DNA of 64,000 bases from Phytobacter palmae. Lineage in GTDB: Bacteria > Pseudomonadota > Gammaproteobacteria > Enterobacterales > Enterobacteriaceae. Under the pieces are notes generated by a model. The model had not been told where the DNA came from. It saw only the letters and a list, made by a program, of their open reading frames with translations, and made no database searches. Location of the stretch: the NCBI GenBank assembly GCA_900112785.1, contig FONB01000002.1, forward strand, positions 248,001 through 312,000, in the 5' to 3' direction. The position numbers and the translations under genes are program-made. How positions within the stretch are numbered: the first letter of the stretch is position 1; each line of letters starts with the position of its first letter. Positions 9,704-19,297 of the stretch are shown one piece after another.

Positions 9704-9952
9704 TTAGACGTCGTCAGGTGTTTTGTGAACCACCATTTCAAGAGCGTTGCGATAGATATCAAGTTTGACGACATCTTTTTCAATTTCAAGCAGTTGAATA
9801 AGTGCAAAGATAAGGTCTTTATTGGTCACTTCCGCCTTACGAACTCTAAGGTTCTGTGTGATTTCTGCGATAAGTTGTTCTTCCGCCTCGAAAGCATGAG
9901 GATCGCGACCAAAAAAGGCGTTTAGTTGTTCCTCAGTTGTCGTGCTCTGCAT
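9704..9952 (-). CDS. AriR/YmgB-family biofilm and acid-resistance regulator
   Basis: An 82-residue protein of the YmgB/AriR family. The signature region reads AEEQLIAEITQ, then TNKDLIFALIQLLEIEKDVV, then the C-terminal helix DIYRNALEMVVHKTPDD, close to E. coli AriR (NKNIILSLIHSLE...IRKTLEIVLRYTADD). AriR forms a dimeric helical fold and links to the Rcs system, acid resistance and biofilm formation. The start at 9952 is preferred because AGGA lies six bases upstream. It is transcribed toward the other small connector-like genes, whereas E. coli has them in one direction. Confidence 0.82.
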   Translation of the reverse strand: MQSTTTEEQLNAFFGRDPHAFEAEEQLIAEITQNLRVRKAEVTNKDLIFALIQLLEIEKDVVKLDIYRNALEMVVHKTPDDV

Positions 9953-10117
9953 ATTCATTCCTGTAAAAAAGTAGACAACGGCTCTCTGCAAGATGTCAGA
10001 AGAACCTAACCAGGAATAAAATTAGACAGCAATCTCATGGCCTGCAACGTCGTTGATGAAATTTTTTGACCGTCCGGTCCAGCGACGGACCTGCCGCCCT
10101 TTCCGGTCCGACAATTA

Positions 10118-10591
10118 TCAATCCTGGTGGCTTTTTGTGCAGTAAAACACCGGCGTATGACCATAGACGAAATAGTAGCTTTCCGCATTCGCACGCACGA
10201 TATCAATGCTGATGCCCCGATCGCGCAGATGATAGAAATCAGGCACATGGTCCAGCAGGGGTTCCGCCCGTTTTGGCAGTTCATTGGTGTCATTCGACAC
10301 CATGATCATTTGTCCATTCTCATACCAGTAATTAAAAGAGACGTTATTACTGGCAGCCAGCGCAGGCTGCATCCCTTTTATATATTTACCTGACGACTCA
10401 TAACTGCCACTGCCGCTGTCGAATGAATAATCGGTAATGATATCCAGTATGGCATCATCATCGACAATGATCGCATGTGCGCCACAGGTAAAATGGTTAC
10501 GCTGGTAGTTGAGATACCCGGCGCAAAGTAACGGTGCAGCAATGGCGATTATGACACCCCCCCAGAGCAGATAAAGTTTATTGGTTTTCAT
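10118..10591 (-). CDS. FidL-like membrane-anchored protein, partner of the CadC-like regulator
   Basis: A 157-residue protein with one N-terminal membrane anchor (about residues 7-25) and a periplasmic domain. The pattern of cysteines, a central SFNYWYENGQ strand and a C-terminal YYFVYGHTPVFYC fits the FidL-like family, found next to ToxR/CadC-type regulators in enterics. The start is the ATG at 10591, which overlaps the regulator's end by 14 bases, so the two are co-translated. It probably modulates or senses for the regulator. The ligand is unknown. Confidence 0.7.
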   Translation of the reverse strand: MKTNKLYLLWGGVIIAIAAPLLCAGYLNYQRNHFTCGAHAIIVDDDAILDIITDYSFDSGSGSYESSGKYIKGMQPALAASNNVSFNYWYENGQMIMVSNDTNELPKRAEPLLDHVPDFYHLRDRGISIDIVRANAESYYFVYGHTPVFYCTKSHQD

Positions 10592-11387
10592 GATATTTCT
10601 GCCGATAAAAAAGGGTTCTGCAACGTGCGTTAACACTGTCAGGTGTTTTATCACATACGAAGATAGATATTCCCTGTTGCAAGCGATTGATAGTCATATA
10701 AGCCCTATCTCCGGCCTTGCAATTAACAGGATAACGCGCCGATAAGGCGTTAAATTGACTGCGGCTTTGCTCGATATCGTACCAGGAGGAGAAAACCTCA
10801 CAATTACCTATTTTTCCGATCTGCTGATAATCGGCAAACACAGATTTATCATTATTAAGTGAGCCATAGAGCACAGCGCATGAGAGACAAAAAAGCAGAC
10901 CGGCAAAAAACCAGGAGACAGGTGCGCGCAATAACGAATCCAATTTTGAGTCTTGTTGGTCGATTATTGTATTGTCATTCGCAGTGGGTATTGGCTCGAC
11001 GATAGCAGGCGCTGGCACATCTTTCGCCCGGGGAAGAAAATCGCCAGCTTCTCCCGTACAAATTTGCGCGACAGATTTAAACCCAGCTTTTGGAATTGTT
11101 TTAATCACCTCATCGGTCAGTCCTGCCGACTTCAACGCCTTTCTGACAGACGCAATGGCCTGATATAACGCGTTAGTCGTAACAACCGCACCCTGTTTTC
11201 CCCATACAGCATCAAATAAAAAACGCTGCGAAAGCACCTCTCCGTTATGTAAAAGAAGCTGCAATAAACATTCACTTACCGGGCCGTGGAGGATAATGCA
11301 CTGGTCAGGATAGTTTTGTATGGCGCAAAGACGTCGTTCATTGGGCTCAAACAGAACAACATTGTTAATCAGCCAGACTCTTTTCAT
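10578..11387 (-). CDS. CadC/ToxR-like membrane-bound transcriptional regulator
   Basis: A 269-residue protein with an N-terminal OmpR-type winged helix (about residues 5-100; motif LSQRFLFDAVWGKQGAVV and the recognition segment TNALYQAIASVRKAL), a linker rich in proline and acidic residues, one transmembrane helix near residues 157-180 (VSWFFAGLLFCLSCAVLYG), and a short periplasmic sensor domain with three cysteines. This is the one-component layout of CadC and ToxR. The start at 11387 (MKRVWLINN) fits the family; a GTG 24 bases upstream has no ribosome site. The FidL-like gene overlaps its end. Confidence 0.82.
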   Translation of the reverse strand: MKRVWLINNVVLFEPNERRLCAIQNYPDQCIILHGPVSECLLQLLLHNGEVLSQRFLFDAVWGKQGAVVTTNALYQAIASVRKALKSAGLTDEVIKTIPKAGFKSVAQICTGEAGDFLPRAKDVPAPAIVEPIPTANDNTIIDQQDSKLDSLLRAPVSWFFAGLLFCLSCAVLYGSLNNDKSVFADYQQIGKIGNCEVFSSWYDIEQSRSQFNALSARYPVNCKAGDRAYMTINRLQQGISIFVCDKTPDSVNARCRTLFYRQKYHENQ

Positions 11388-11987
11388 AGCGTGACCATCA
11401 GAGAAATACACACTATAGATCCCCTTGAAACGTCGGCATGACTAAAAATCTGATTCAGACTTTTATTATTATCTTTCAAGACCTTAATCTCAGTTACCTT
11501 AAGCGTCAGCCTGCAAGTTGCTGTCTTTAAATCGCTTTCCATTCATTATAAATCATATAACGTCACTCCACTTTTTTTCCATAATCTCTAGAGTAGCTGA
11601 CATCCGGCACCGTGATTGGGCCACAGTATGTTCTCTGCCGGACAGCGTACTTTCAGGCTTAGAGGTGAAACCAAAAACCTTTAACCAGCATTAATAACTG
11701 GCTACCACAAAAAATATGGTGATAAACCTTGATGATTAATATCGACATCTTTTGCAGTAAAAAGAGGAATATCAGGTTCGTTTTTTAGAATTTACAGCTT
11801 AAGATTTTACTTAAAAAAGATTTTATGATTGAAGCATGGTTTACCACCCGCCCGCAAATAGTGCAGTGGATCGGAGATTGGAAAGCCCCGGCATCAGCCA
11901 TATAATCCACCCTATAAATGTATGGTTATCGAGAAGCACTCTGTGTTGCGGCATCAGGCCGAGCTATTTTAATGCGAGCATGACAGA
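11388..11987. other. 600-base intergenic region between divergent winged-helix genes
   Basis: No gene is seen. A 7-bp inverted repeat (TCCGGCA at 11603 and TGCCGGA at 11636, 26 bases apart) is the clearest structure. The region is A+T-rich and long enough to hold the promoters and operators of both flanking regulators. Confidence 0.5.
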
Positions 11988-12428
11988 ATGGGCTATCGCT
12001 TATATGGATTTATGATTGGTAAAGAAATACATTTCGACATTAATAGTCGTCGATTGTACAGGCTGCCAACCAGCCACACTGATAATAATCTTATATTCGC
12101 TTCTGTCGTTTTTAACGATACGATGATGAATCTGTTTCTTTATTTATTAAAATATGGTCGTCATAAAAACATCAGTAAAGAGGAATTGTTTCATAATATT
12201 TGGGAAGTGAGCAACCTGAGCCCTTCTTCGCAGAGGCTATGGCAGGTTTTAAATAACTTAAGTAAAAAACTCACACTTATCGGCCTGCCTCGTGATTTTA
12301 TAATTAATAAGAAAGGCCGTGGCTATACTGTAAATTATGAGGATGTTACACCAATTTATTATCGAGTGAGTGAACTCCCGCCTCACTCTATTAAAAAAGA
12401 GGAGAAGCCAGATACCCTGAGAGAGTGA
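11988..12428 (+). CDS. Soluble winged-helix regulator related to CadC-type DNA-binding domains
   Basis: A 146-residue protein that consists almost only of an OmpR/CadC-type winged helix: MNLFLYLLKYGRHKNISKEELFHNIWE, then SQRLWQVLNNLSKKL as recognition helix, then the wing FIINKKGRGYTVN. No membrane segment follows; the last 25 residues are polar. It could be a stand-alone regulator or a CadC-like gene that lost its anchor and sensor. The gene is divergent from the CadC-like gene across the 600-base gap, and a strong terminator follows it. Confidence 0.72.
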   Translation: MGYRLYGFMIGKEIHFDINSRRLYRLPTSHTDNNLIFASVVFNDTMMNLFLYLLKYGRHKNISKEELFHNIWEVSNLSPSSQRLWQVLNNLSKKLTLIGLPRDFIINKKGRGYTVNYEDVTPIYYRVSELPPHSIKKEEKPDTLRE

Positions 12429-12444
12429 TGTCAGCCAGGGGTTC

Positions 12445-12478
12445 GCCCTGAGCACACCCGTGCAAGGGGCTTTTTTTT
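12445..12478 (+). terminator. Rho-independent terminator after the soluble winged-helix gene
   Basis: Stem GCCC...GGGC with an inner GCAC/GTGC pairing and a four-base ACCC loop is followed by eight T residues. Confidence 0.8.
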
Positions 12479-12572
12479 ATATTGCAATCCGATTATGGGG
12501 CGTAACCGTCCCCTTTTAATGCTGATGATATGAAACCGTCCACTGACGATAATGCCGATACTGGAAGAATAA

Positions 12573-14507
12573 ATGAATCTGATACAACCTTTTTTAAATT
12601 TGAAAGTTGGCAGGAAATTACTGTTAGGTTTCTCAATCGTATTGTTTGTCACAATTGCGGTTCTGACCTCCGGTATCTTCGGCTTAAAAAACATTCAGGA
12701 TAAGGTCAGCAAGAATGAGCTTACGACCGATCTTTTTAATTCGCTTTCAAGCGTAAGACTTGGCCGAACCAATTTTCAATATACGCTTGACCAGAAGTAT
12801 TTAGAGCAAACAAATAGTTCTGCTCGTCGTATGCAGGACACGATTAAACAACTTAATAGTTTTAGCTGGTCGGTTGAGGGTAAAAGCGCGCTGGATAAAA
12901 CAGCAAGTGCGGTTAGCGACTATATCGAAACGCTTAATCTTTTCACCAAAGCGCTGAATACGAAGAAACTTATTGAAAAGAAACTGGATACACAGGAGTT
13001 CAATGACGATTCTGCCCTGGCAGATAAAGCAAGCAAAAACAGTGCACTCACGCAAACCCAGGCGCTTCTGGCGGAACAAGTCGCTTTTCTCATGAGTGAT
13101 ATTGATTCGCAAGTCACTCTCTATAAAAACCATCCGACGGAACAGTTGCAAAAGGAGATTCTTCTTCGCCTTGCTGCCGGGAAAACGACAACTGAACAGC
13201 TTCTTCAGCACTTGCCGGATGACCAGCAAAGCTGGCTTGCCGATGATGTGCAATATTTTCAGAACATTGCTACAGAACTGGAACATTACCGTAATGTCTG
13301 GACGGAACAGTCCACCCTGTCATCTCAACTGACTGACAGAGCAGGAATTTTGACGAACGCAATTCAGGATCTGTTTGATCTGCAGCAGCAAATTGTCGCC
13401 AGTGTCGTGAGCAATGTGCAATGGCAAATGAGTACGGTCGCGCTGATCGGTATCCTGTCCGGTATCATCTTAGCGTTCTGGATCACGCGTGCCATAACCA
13501 CTCCACTCAATGAGACCCTGCATGTGGCAGAACAAATTGCGAAAGGCGATCTTACCAGTACGCTGACCAGTAGCCGCCGCGATGAGCCAGGTCTGTTAAT
13601 GCAGGCCGTTGCCGCCATGAATGAAAATTTGAAAAACATCATTTATGACGTACGTAATGGCGTGGAGAGCGTTGCCCGGTCATCCTCGGAAATTGCCGCA
13701 GGCAATATGGACTTATCATCTCGTACTGAACAGCAGTCCGCTGCCGTCGTGGAAACAGCCGCCAGTATGGAACAGCTAACTTCTACCGTGGCGCTGAATG
13801 CCGAAAACGCCAACCATGCGCGCCGGCTCTCAGAAGAAGCATCGCAAAATGCCAGCCATGGCAGTCAAATCTCGCAGCAGGTTATCGACACCATGAAGAA
13901 TGTGCGCAGCAGCTCGCACCGCATTTCCGAAATTACCACGGTTATCAATAGCATTGCGTTCCAGACCAACATACTGGCGCTCAATGCCGCGGTTGAAGCC
14001 GCCCGCGCCGGCGATCAGGGGAAAGGCTTCGCCGTTGTCGCAGCCGAAGTCCGTAACCTTGCCCAGCGTAGTGCGCAATCGGCAAAAGAGATTGAAAACC
14101 TGATTCAGGAATCCGTCGTCTACGTCGACAATGGTTTTACGCTGGTCGAAAGCGCGGGAGAAGCTATGTCTAAAATCGAGAACTCTGTAGCCCAGGTTCG
14201 CGACATCATGGGCGAGATAGCCGCCGCAACTGATGAACAAAGCCGGGGCATTTCGCAAATTGCCCAGGCAATGGCGGAAATGGACACCACTACACAGCAA
14301 AATGCCGCACTGGTTGAAGAGTCTTCCGCTGCCGCCAGCTCGCTGGAAGATCAGGCAGTGCAGCTCGAAAAAGTGGTCTCAATTTTCCGGGTGGCTAAAG
14401 ACAGCGCCATTCAGAGTGAAAAACGCACGCTGGCACGCAGTAATCTGGCAGCGCTACCAAAGAAAAAAACCAGTAACCACGAAAATGGTGACTGGGCTAA
14501 TTTCTGA
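12573..14507 (+). CDS. Methyl-accepting chemotaxis protein with long periplasmic domain
   Basis: A 644-residue chemoreceptor. TM1 spans about residues 14-36, a periplasmic helical domain of about 250 residues follows, TM2 lies near 287-306, then a HAMP domain and the cytoplasmic signalling hairpin with the conserved tip [19 protein letters not shown]. The C-terminus reads GDWANF, which fits the x-W-x-x-F tether that binds CheR and CheB in high-abundance receptors such as Tsr. The periplasmic domain is longer than that of Tar or Tsr and its ligand cannot be read. The ATG at 12573 has GGAAG upstream. It is followed by a c-di-GMP phosphodiesterase gene. Confidence 0.93.
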   Translation: MNLIQPFLNLKVGRKLLLGFSIVLFVTIAVLTSGIFGLKNIQDKVSKNELTTDLFNSLSSVRLGRTNFQYTLDQKYLEQTNSSARRMQDTIKQLNSFSWSVEGKSALDKTASAVSDYIETLNLFTKALNTKKLIEKKLDTQEFNDDSALADKASKNSALTQTQALLAEQVAFLMSDIDSQVTLYKNHPTEQLQKEILLRLAAGKTTTEQLLQHLPDDQQSWLADDVQYFQNIATELEHYRNVWTEQSTLSSQLTDRAGILTNAIQDLFDLQQQIVASVVSNVQWQMSTVALIGILSGIILAFWITRAITTPLNETLHVAEQIAKGDLTSTLTSSRRDEPGLLMQAVAAMNENLKNIIYDVRNGVESVARSSSEIAAGNMDLSSRTEQQSAAVVETAASMEQLTSTVALNAENANHARRLSEEASQNASHGSQISQQVIDTMKNVRSSSHRISEITTVINSIAFQTNILALNAAVEAARAGDQGKGFAVVAAEVRNLAQRSAQSAKEIENLIQESVVYVDNGFTLVESAGEAMSKIENSVAQVRDIMGEIAAATDEQSRGISQIAQAMAEMDTTTQQNAALVEESSAAASSLEDQAVQLEKVVSIFRVAKDSAIQSEKRTLARSNLAALPKKKTSNHENGDWANF

Positions 14508-14529
14508 GTTTCCGTTTTTCTGAATCCTC

Positions 14530-14560
14530 ATCAGGCAATCATCACTCCTGATTGCCTGAT
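14530..14560. terminator. Strong hairpin after the chemoreceptor gene
   Basis: A perfect 12-bp inverted repeat (ATCAGGCAATCA/TGATTGCCTGAT) with a 7-base loop lies 23 bases after the stop codon. It is followed by A residues rather than T on the plus strand, so it may act as a 3' stabiliser or attenuator as well as a terminator. It rules out the earliest possible start of the following gene. Confidence 0.6.
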
Positions 14561-14620
14561 GAAAAAATAAGCAACTGCGTTCTCCTTTTACTCTCTTTCT
14601 TACTACCACGATACCGGACT

Positions 14621-16222
14621 ATGCCAAACCTGATTAAAACAAGTACATTGTTTTCGCAAATACAGCAGAAAACTTTTTTTGGCTTCGTCGTCATGACCGG
14701 CACTGTGAAATTTGTGGTCGCTGTATTTTTATCACTGGTCTTGCTGGCATCTGGACTCAGTTTTATCGCCATGCATCAATTATATTCAGAACGGGAGAAT
14801 GCGCGCGTCGCGGCACAAAGCGTCCTCTCCTATGCTGAGGAATTACTGGCAGAAGCCAGCGATGCCGCCAAAAGTAGCCTGCAGGCGCAACAGGTCTTAT
14901 GTAGTGGCAGCATGGCTCATGATCAGGCATTTTTGCTGAATCATTATCCACATATTCAGGCGATAAGTTTTGTGCAGGGGAATATGATCGGTTGTTCTTC
15001 ATTAACCGTTGCACAGAGGAAAAAAGTCCCCCCGGCATTGCTTTCAGATAACGCTTTAAAAGAGGCTTCTGTTGAGAAACTGTTGTTTGATATGCCAACA
15101 CTTTATTACCTTGCCAACATTCAAAATAATACGTTATTGGTCAATATCAGCACCTCGTTTATTAATAACGCCTTTAATCTTGATGGCGTTCTGCCAAATA
15201 TGTATTTGCAAATTGGCGGCGCACAGGTCTGGAGTGACGGCAGCATTATTTATGCTTCCGGAGACGATGATCACTTTATGCACCTGAGATCGGCAACCTT
15301 TCCGGTTTCGGTCGCCTGGCAATCCCCTTTGTCGATACCGTGGTACCGCTTTATTGCGGAAAACAGCTCATTAATCGCGTTTGCAGTGTTGGTTTCAACA
15401 TTGTGCGGCTATCTTTTTTGGCGGCTGACAGGCCATTTTACATCCTCTCTTATGGTACTACAGCAGGCGATTTCGCAACGCCAGATACACCCTTTTTATC
15501 AGCCATTCTTTCAGGGCGACACGGGCAAAATCGCCGGGTTTGAGGTGCTTGCCCGATGGAAACATCCTGTTTATGGTTATGTTTCACCTGATATTTTTAT
15601 TCCACTGGCCGAGCAACACAATCTGATTGGCCCATTAACCCGACTGCTGATGCAGCAAATCACCACCGATTTCCAGAAGGCGATCCATCTTTTTCCCGAT
15701 GGACTGTATATTTGCATCAATATCAGCGCACAGAACTGCCTTGATCCGCATTTTGAAATGGATATCAACGATATGATGCGCAAACTGGAAGCGAAAAAAC
15801 GCCATATCGTAGTTGAAGTGACCGAAAGGCATCCGCTTCATGTTACGCCGCAGTTGAATGAATGGCTTGCCGCCCTGCGCCGCGCCAACATATCCGTGGC
15901 GCTGGATGATTTTGGCACAGGTTATTCGAATCTCGCCTACATTTGCGCATTGCAGCCTGAGTTTCTCAAAATCGACAAAATGTTTGTCAGCCAGATAGAC
16001 AACAATACCGACACTCGCCTGGTGGAAAGCGTCATTGATCTGGCGAAAAAAATGCGACTTAAGGTGATAGCCGAAGGGGTGGAAACTCAGGCGCAGGTGG
16101 ATTACCTGCGCGCAAAAAATGTCGATTTTATGCAAGGTTACTTCTTCTGCCGCCCACTGCCTGCAGAAGACTTTATTAAGCGGATGAGGCTGGAGGTCAG
16201 CGCTCCGCCGTCGCCAGCTTGA
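14621..16222 (+). CDS. CSS-motif EAL-domain cyclic-di-GMP phosphodiesterase
   Basis: A 533-residue membrane phosphodiesterase of the PdeB/C/D/G/N type. An N-terminal TM helix (about residues 30-52) and a second one (247-266) flank a periplasmic domain with the redox-active CSS motif (IGCSSLTV near residue 125). The cytoplasmic EAL domain has GFEVLARW near 306 (an E-V-L variant common in this subfamily), NISAQN, DDFGTGYSNL near 428 and EGVE. All metal-binding positions seem present, so it is probably active. The start at 14621 was chosen because earlier starts fall in the hairpin. Its 3' end overlaps the convergent LysE gene by 26 bases. Confidence 0.9.
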   Translation: MPNLIKTSTLFSQIQQKTFFGFVVMTGTVKFVVAVFLSLVLLASGLSFIAMHQLYSERENARVAAQSVLSYAEELLAEASDAAKSSLQAQQVLCSGSMAHDQAFLLNHYPHIQAISFVQGNMIGCSSLTVAQRKKVPPALLSDNALKEASVEKLLFDMPTLYYLANIQNNTLLVNISTSFINNAFNLDGVLPNMYLQIGGAQVWSDGSIIYASGDDDHFMHLRSATFPVSVAWQSPLSIPWYRFIAENSSLIAFAVLVSTLCGYLFWRLTGHFTSSLMVLQQAISQRQIHPFYQPFFQGDTGKIAGFEVLARWKHPVYGYVSPDIFIPLAEQHNLIGPLTRLLMQQITTDFQKAIHLFPDGLYICINISAQNCLDPHFEMDINDMMRKLEAKKRHIVVEVTERHPLHVTPQLNEWLAALRRANISVALDDFGTGYSNLAYICALQPEFLKIDKMFVSQIDNNTDTRLVESVIDLAKKMRLKVIAEGVETQAQVDYLRAKNVDFMQGYFFCRPLPAEDFIKRMRLEVSAPPSPA

Positions 16223-16820
16223 GCGCCAGCCCTAAAAAGACCACACCAGCAATCTTATTCATCACCTTTTGCGCTGCCGGCGACTGACCAAACCGCGCAC
16301 CGGCGCTGGCGGCAAAGAGCGCCATCAGACTAAAGGCAATCAGCGTGGCGATAATAAACAGCCCGCCCAGCGCAAACATCTGCAAAGTGACATGCCCGGC
16401 TTGTTTATCAACAAACTGCGGCAAGAAGGCGAGGAAGAAAATTGAGACCTTCGGATTGGTAATATTCATCACAATGCCGCGCAGATAAAGCCGGGCTCCC
16501 TCACGCGCCGGCCCGGTACTGCTCTTCGCAGCCGTTGGCTTCGCGCGAAACGCCAGCCAGGCAAGCCAGGTAAGATACGCAGCCCCGGCATATTTCAGCA
16601 GGCTAAAAGCCAGTTCAGATTGCTGGAAAATCACCGCCACCCCCAGCGCCACGGCGGTGGTATGGACTATCAGCCCCGTACACAGGCCAAGAGTGATAGT
16701 TAATCCGGCGCGGCGTCCGCGTAAAGCAGCCTGTGTCATGACAAACAGATTATCGGGGCCGGGTACAAACGCCAGAAACAACGCTGCTGCCAGGAAAGCA
16801 AAAACGGTATCAATGGACAA
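16197..16820 (-). CDS. LysE/RhtB-family amino acid exporter
   Basis: A 207-residue inner membrane exporter with about six helices. The N-terminal signature FVPGPDNLFVMTQAALRGRR and the YLTWLAWLAFRAKP segment are typical of LysE/RhtB proteins, which export amino acids or homoserine lactone-like compounds; the substrate is unknown. Translation must start at TTG, since no in-frame ATG lies nearby and AGAAGG sits nine bases upstream. The gene overlaps the end of the phosphodiesterase gene tail to tail. Confidence 0.88.
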   Translation of the reverse strand: MSIDTVFAFLAAALFLAFVPGPDNLFVMTQAALRGRRAGLTITLGLCTGLIVHTTAVALGVAVIFQQSELAFSLLKYAGAAYLTWLAWLAFRAKPTAAKSSTGPAREGARLYLRGIVMNITNPKVSIFFLAFLPQFVDKQAGHVTLQMFALGGLFIIATLIAFSLMALFAASAGARFGQSPAAQKVMNKIAGVVFLGLALKLATAER

Positions 16821-16904
16821 GGGTGAAACCTTCTGCAGAGTAAGGAATAAGGCGAGGTTAGCATTGAATGTCTCGCCGTAAAACGCCCTGTATTATCCGA
16901 CACA

Positions 16905-17696
16905 TTATAAATGCGTTACCCCCAGCGCCGCAGCTTCGTCGCGCCAGGCCAGCAAGGGGGAGTAAGCCTCCCTGGTAACCGGGCTAAACCCGGTAATCAA
17001 CAGCGCGTCGCATACCGCCTGATAACGCGGATGGCTGACCAGCTCATGCAATGCGTCCTGGAGATTTGCCAGGGTATATGCGGACGTCTGTTTTGCGGTA
17101 ATGAGGGGTAATCCTGGAGCCAGAGGAGTGGAGCCAATCACCGTCAGTCCGGCCAGCAGTTCAGGTTCATGGCGCTGTAACAGCGCCCAGCTCACGCAGT
17201 CGATGGCCGCGATATCCGCCCTTCGCTGCCCAAGCGCCGCCAGCGATTGTCGGTGGCTGCCGCTCAATACCACTGCCGAGAAAAACCTCCCGCCCTGCGC
17301 CAGCGGCGCAACCATTTTGCGTAATGCGTTATAACCCGATTGCGAGTCCTCAGCATTGCAGGCCACCACGCAGCCACGGAAATCCGCCAGCGTTTGTAGC
17401 GCGTTTTCCTCGCGAGCCACCAGCAGACTACGATAATGAAAACCGTCACAGCCGGGGGCGGAATAATGAAAGCAGCCGACCGTTTGCACGTCGGGCAACT
17501 GCGTGACCAGCGGAAAACCACAGGTCTGGCTCAGCAACAGGGCGTCATGTCGCCAGTGGGAAAGCAGCGCCTCCTGCGGCCAGAGCGCATTAACAGCTAT
17601 GCCCCGCGCCGCCAGCAGTTCCGCCAGGGCGCGGATAAGCGCCACGGTGTCCGGGCGGTGTAAGTCATACATCGGAAAAGCGATTTCATGGCGCAT
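16905..17696 (-). CDS. PhnD/SsuA-type substrate-binding-like protein without signal peptide
   Basis: A 263-residue protein with the fold pattern of phosphonate-type binding proteins (PhnD): an N-terminal FPMYDLHRP strand, a VACNAEDSQSGYNALR segment near residue 130 (the S-x-S/T-G-Y ligand loop) and a RRADIAAIDCVSWALLQ segment near 180. Unlike true PhnD it has no signal peptide, and no permease or ATPase gene lies near. It overlaps the desaturase gene by 11 bases and is probably co-translated with it. A sensor or enzyme-associated role is more likely than import, but it is not known. Confidence 0.7.
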   Translation of the reverse strand: MRHEIAFPMYDLHRPDTVALIRALAELLAARGIAVNALWPQEALLSHWRHDALLLSQTCGFPLVTQLPDVQTVGCFHYSAPGCDGFHYRSLLVAREENALQTLADFRGCVVACNAEDSQSGYNALRKMVAPLAQGGRFFSAVVLSGSHRQSLAALGQRRADIAAIDCVSWALLQRHEPELLAGLTVIGSTPLAPGLPLITAKQTSAYTLANLQDALHELVSHPRYQAVCDALLITGFSPVTREAYSPLLAWRDEAAALGVTHL

Positions 17697-18663
17697 GATG
17701 ATCATTGCCCGCGTTAAAGCCTGGGTGCGCATTCACATCGACAGGGCGGAACAAGAAACGCCGCAGCCATACGCCATAACCACGCACCACAAATCCGCCA
17801 TTGCGCCTCTGATAGTCATCGCGATCGTATAAGTAGACCGTGCGCAACCCGTACCAGGGCACTCCCGGTAAGTCGTGATGTACAGAATGATAGTTCAGGT
17901 TGAGGAACAGCACTCGCCAGGGTAACGCGGCTTCGTTAATTACCGAGCGGGCCAGCGGGTCTTCTTCTGCCCGATGTTCCAGGAAAGAGCGCACCTTGGT
18001 GAGCGCCAGCGCCGGATAACTGACTGCCAGCACAAACCAGACGAGCGAGAAACCGCAGTGGGCAATCCACGAAAAGGTCACTACCAGCAACACCCCGTGA
18101 ACCACCCACATCACAATCGCATCGCGCTGGCGGGCGCGAAACGCTGCGATCATTGCTGCAAGCATTTGCACAATGTCGAGCAACGGTCCCAGCAACAAAC
18201 GCCCCGCAAAGGTGTTACGCAATTGAATAAGGCGACGATACCAGCGGGGTAAACGCTGCCAGTGATGTGCGGAAAAATAGTAAGACTCCGGGTCGTCATC
18301 CGGCAACGTCAGCAAATGTGCGCGATGATGCGCAAGGTGAGAATCACGGTACAAACCATACGGATACCAGACCGCCAGCGGCATAAGCCCCAGCAACTGA
18401 TTAACCCACGGGTAACGTGTAGGATGGCCATGAATCAGTTCATGTTGTAACGACATATACCAGGCAGTAAACCAGATAAGCAGTAGCGTAGAGAGAAATA
18501 AACCCAGTGTTTTATGGAAGGCCAGCGTGGCAAACCAGCCGCCGTAGATAACGATGATGAGTACCCATGTTGGAAATTCACTTCGCCATAGCCACGACCC
18601 GGACAGCCGCCCGATAAACGCGCGCTGCTGCTCGTGCAGGTAAACCGCCTTACTTTTTGCCAT
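17686..18663 (-). CDS. Membrane fatty acid desaturase-like diiron enzyme
   Basis: A 325-residue integral membrane protein with the three histidine boxes of the FA_desaturase family: HELIHGH near residue 80, HLAHHR near 115 and NYHSVHHD near 263. These bind the diiron centre of desaturases and related hydroxylases. Hydrophobic segments lie between the boxes. The substrate could be a phospholipid acyl chain or another lipid. The start at 18663 is preferred over an upstream GTG because GGAG and AAGGG lie close before it. The downstream PhnD-like gene overlaps its end, which suggests a linked function. Confidence 0.83.
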   Translation of the reverse strand: MAKSKAVYLHEQQRAFIGRLSGSWLWRSEFPTWVLIIVIYGGWFATLAFHKTLGLFLSTLLLIWFTAWYMSLQHELIHGHPTRYPWVNQLLGLMPLAVWYPYGLYRDSHLAHHRAHLLTLPDDDPESYYFSAHHWQRLPRWYRRLIQLRNTFAGRLLLGPLLDIVQMLAAMIAAFRARQRDAIVMWVVHGVLLVVTFSWIAHCGFSLVWFVLAVSYPALALTKVRSFLEHRAEEDPLARSVINEAALPWRVLFLNLNYHSVHHDLPGVPWYGLRTVYLYDRDDYQRRNGGFVVRGYGVWLRRFLFRPVDVNAHPGFNAGNDHHAP

Positions 18664-19297
18664 CCACTCCACACCCTTTATTCAGCCGTTTCTCTCGTGC
18701 CGACGATGGGAGAAAAAGCCAGAAATAACAAAGAATTTAAATGGATGAGCTATTGCGAAAAAGCGCTATAGGCAGCCAGCAAATAAACAGACGCATGGCG
18801 CTGTAAAGAAGCAGGCACATTCACCATGCGAGCATGGCGACGCAACAACGGCGTTATTACGGGTATAGGTCAAAACAAAAGCAGAGAGCACTGTAATGCC
18901 ATAAAGAATCGATAACTTCGCCTGTCCAGACGGCAAATCTTAACCGCCAAAATAATAAACAACAGAAATCATTATAAAACGAAATATTATTTGTCAGAAA
19001 ATTTTGATAACTGACATCACCTGTCACCAGCATGCCTTACAACTTTCAGCAGGAGCGACGAATTGTACTTAAGTTTTCAGTAAGGATGCCGTTATTACAC
19101 TAAACAGTTAAGACGACATGGCATTATGGAAGAGGCAATGTTATGCACCAGAACAGTACTGACAGCAATATTATGACTACAACGGCGCCATACCGATCAG
19201 GGTAGCTTAAAAAAGTGGCGTCAGAAGTCACTTATGATGAAAACAGTATAATCACTTGTATATAGACAGAACTAGTCACTGAGAAGGAATAAAAATA
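18664..19297. other. 634-base intergenic region between desaturase and three-gene cassette
   Basis: No convincing gene, tRNA or long repeat is seen. The part next to the cassette is A+T-rich and probably contains the cassette promoter. This is a plausible left border of a horizontally acquired insert, but no attachment-site repeat was found. Confidence 0.4.

Noticed and set aside
10006..10293. 95-codon minus-strand frame at the 3' side of the FidL-like gene
   Set aside because: It overlaps the FidL-like gene in another frame and has no ribosome site or domain.
12554..12561. GCCGATAC, a sigma-28-like -10 just before the first chemoreceptor gene
   Set aside because: No -35 lies at the right distance, and it is only 11 bases before the ATG, too near to leave room for the ribosome site.
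14552..14620. Longer N-terminus for the EAL protein from a TTG at 14552
   Set aside because: The start would lie inside the perfect hairpin after the chemoreceptor gene and has no ribosome site.
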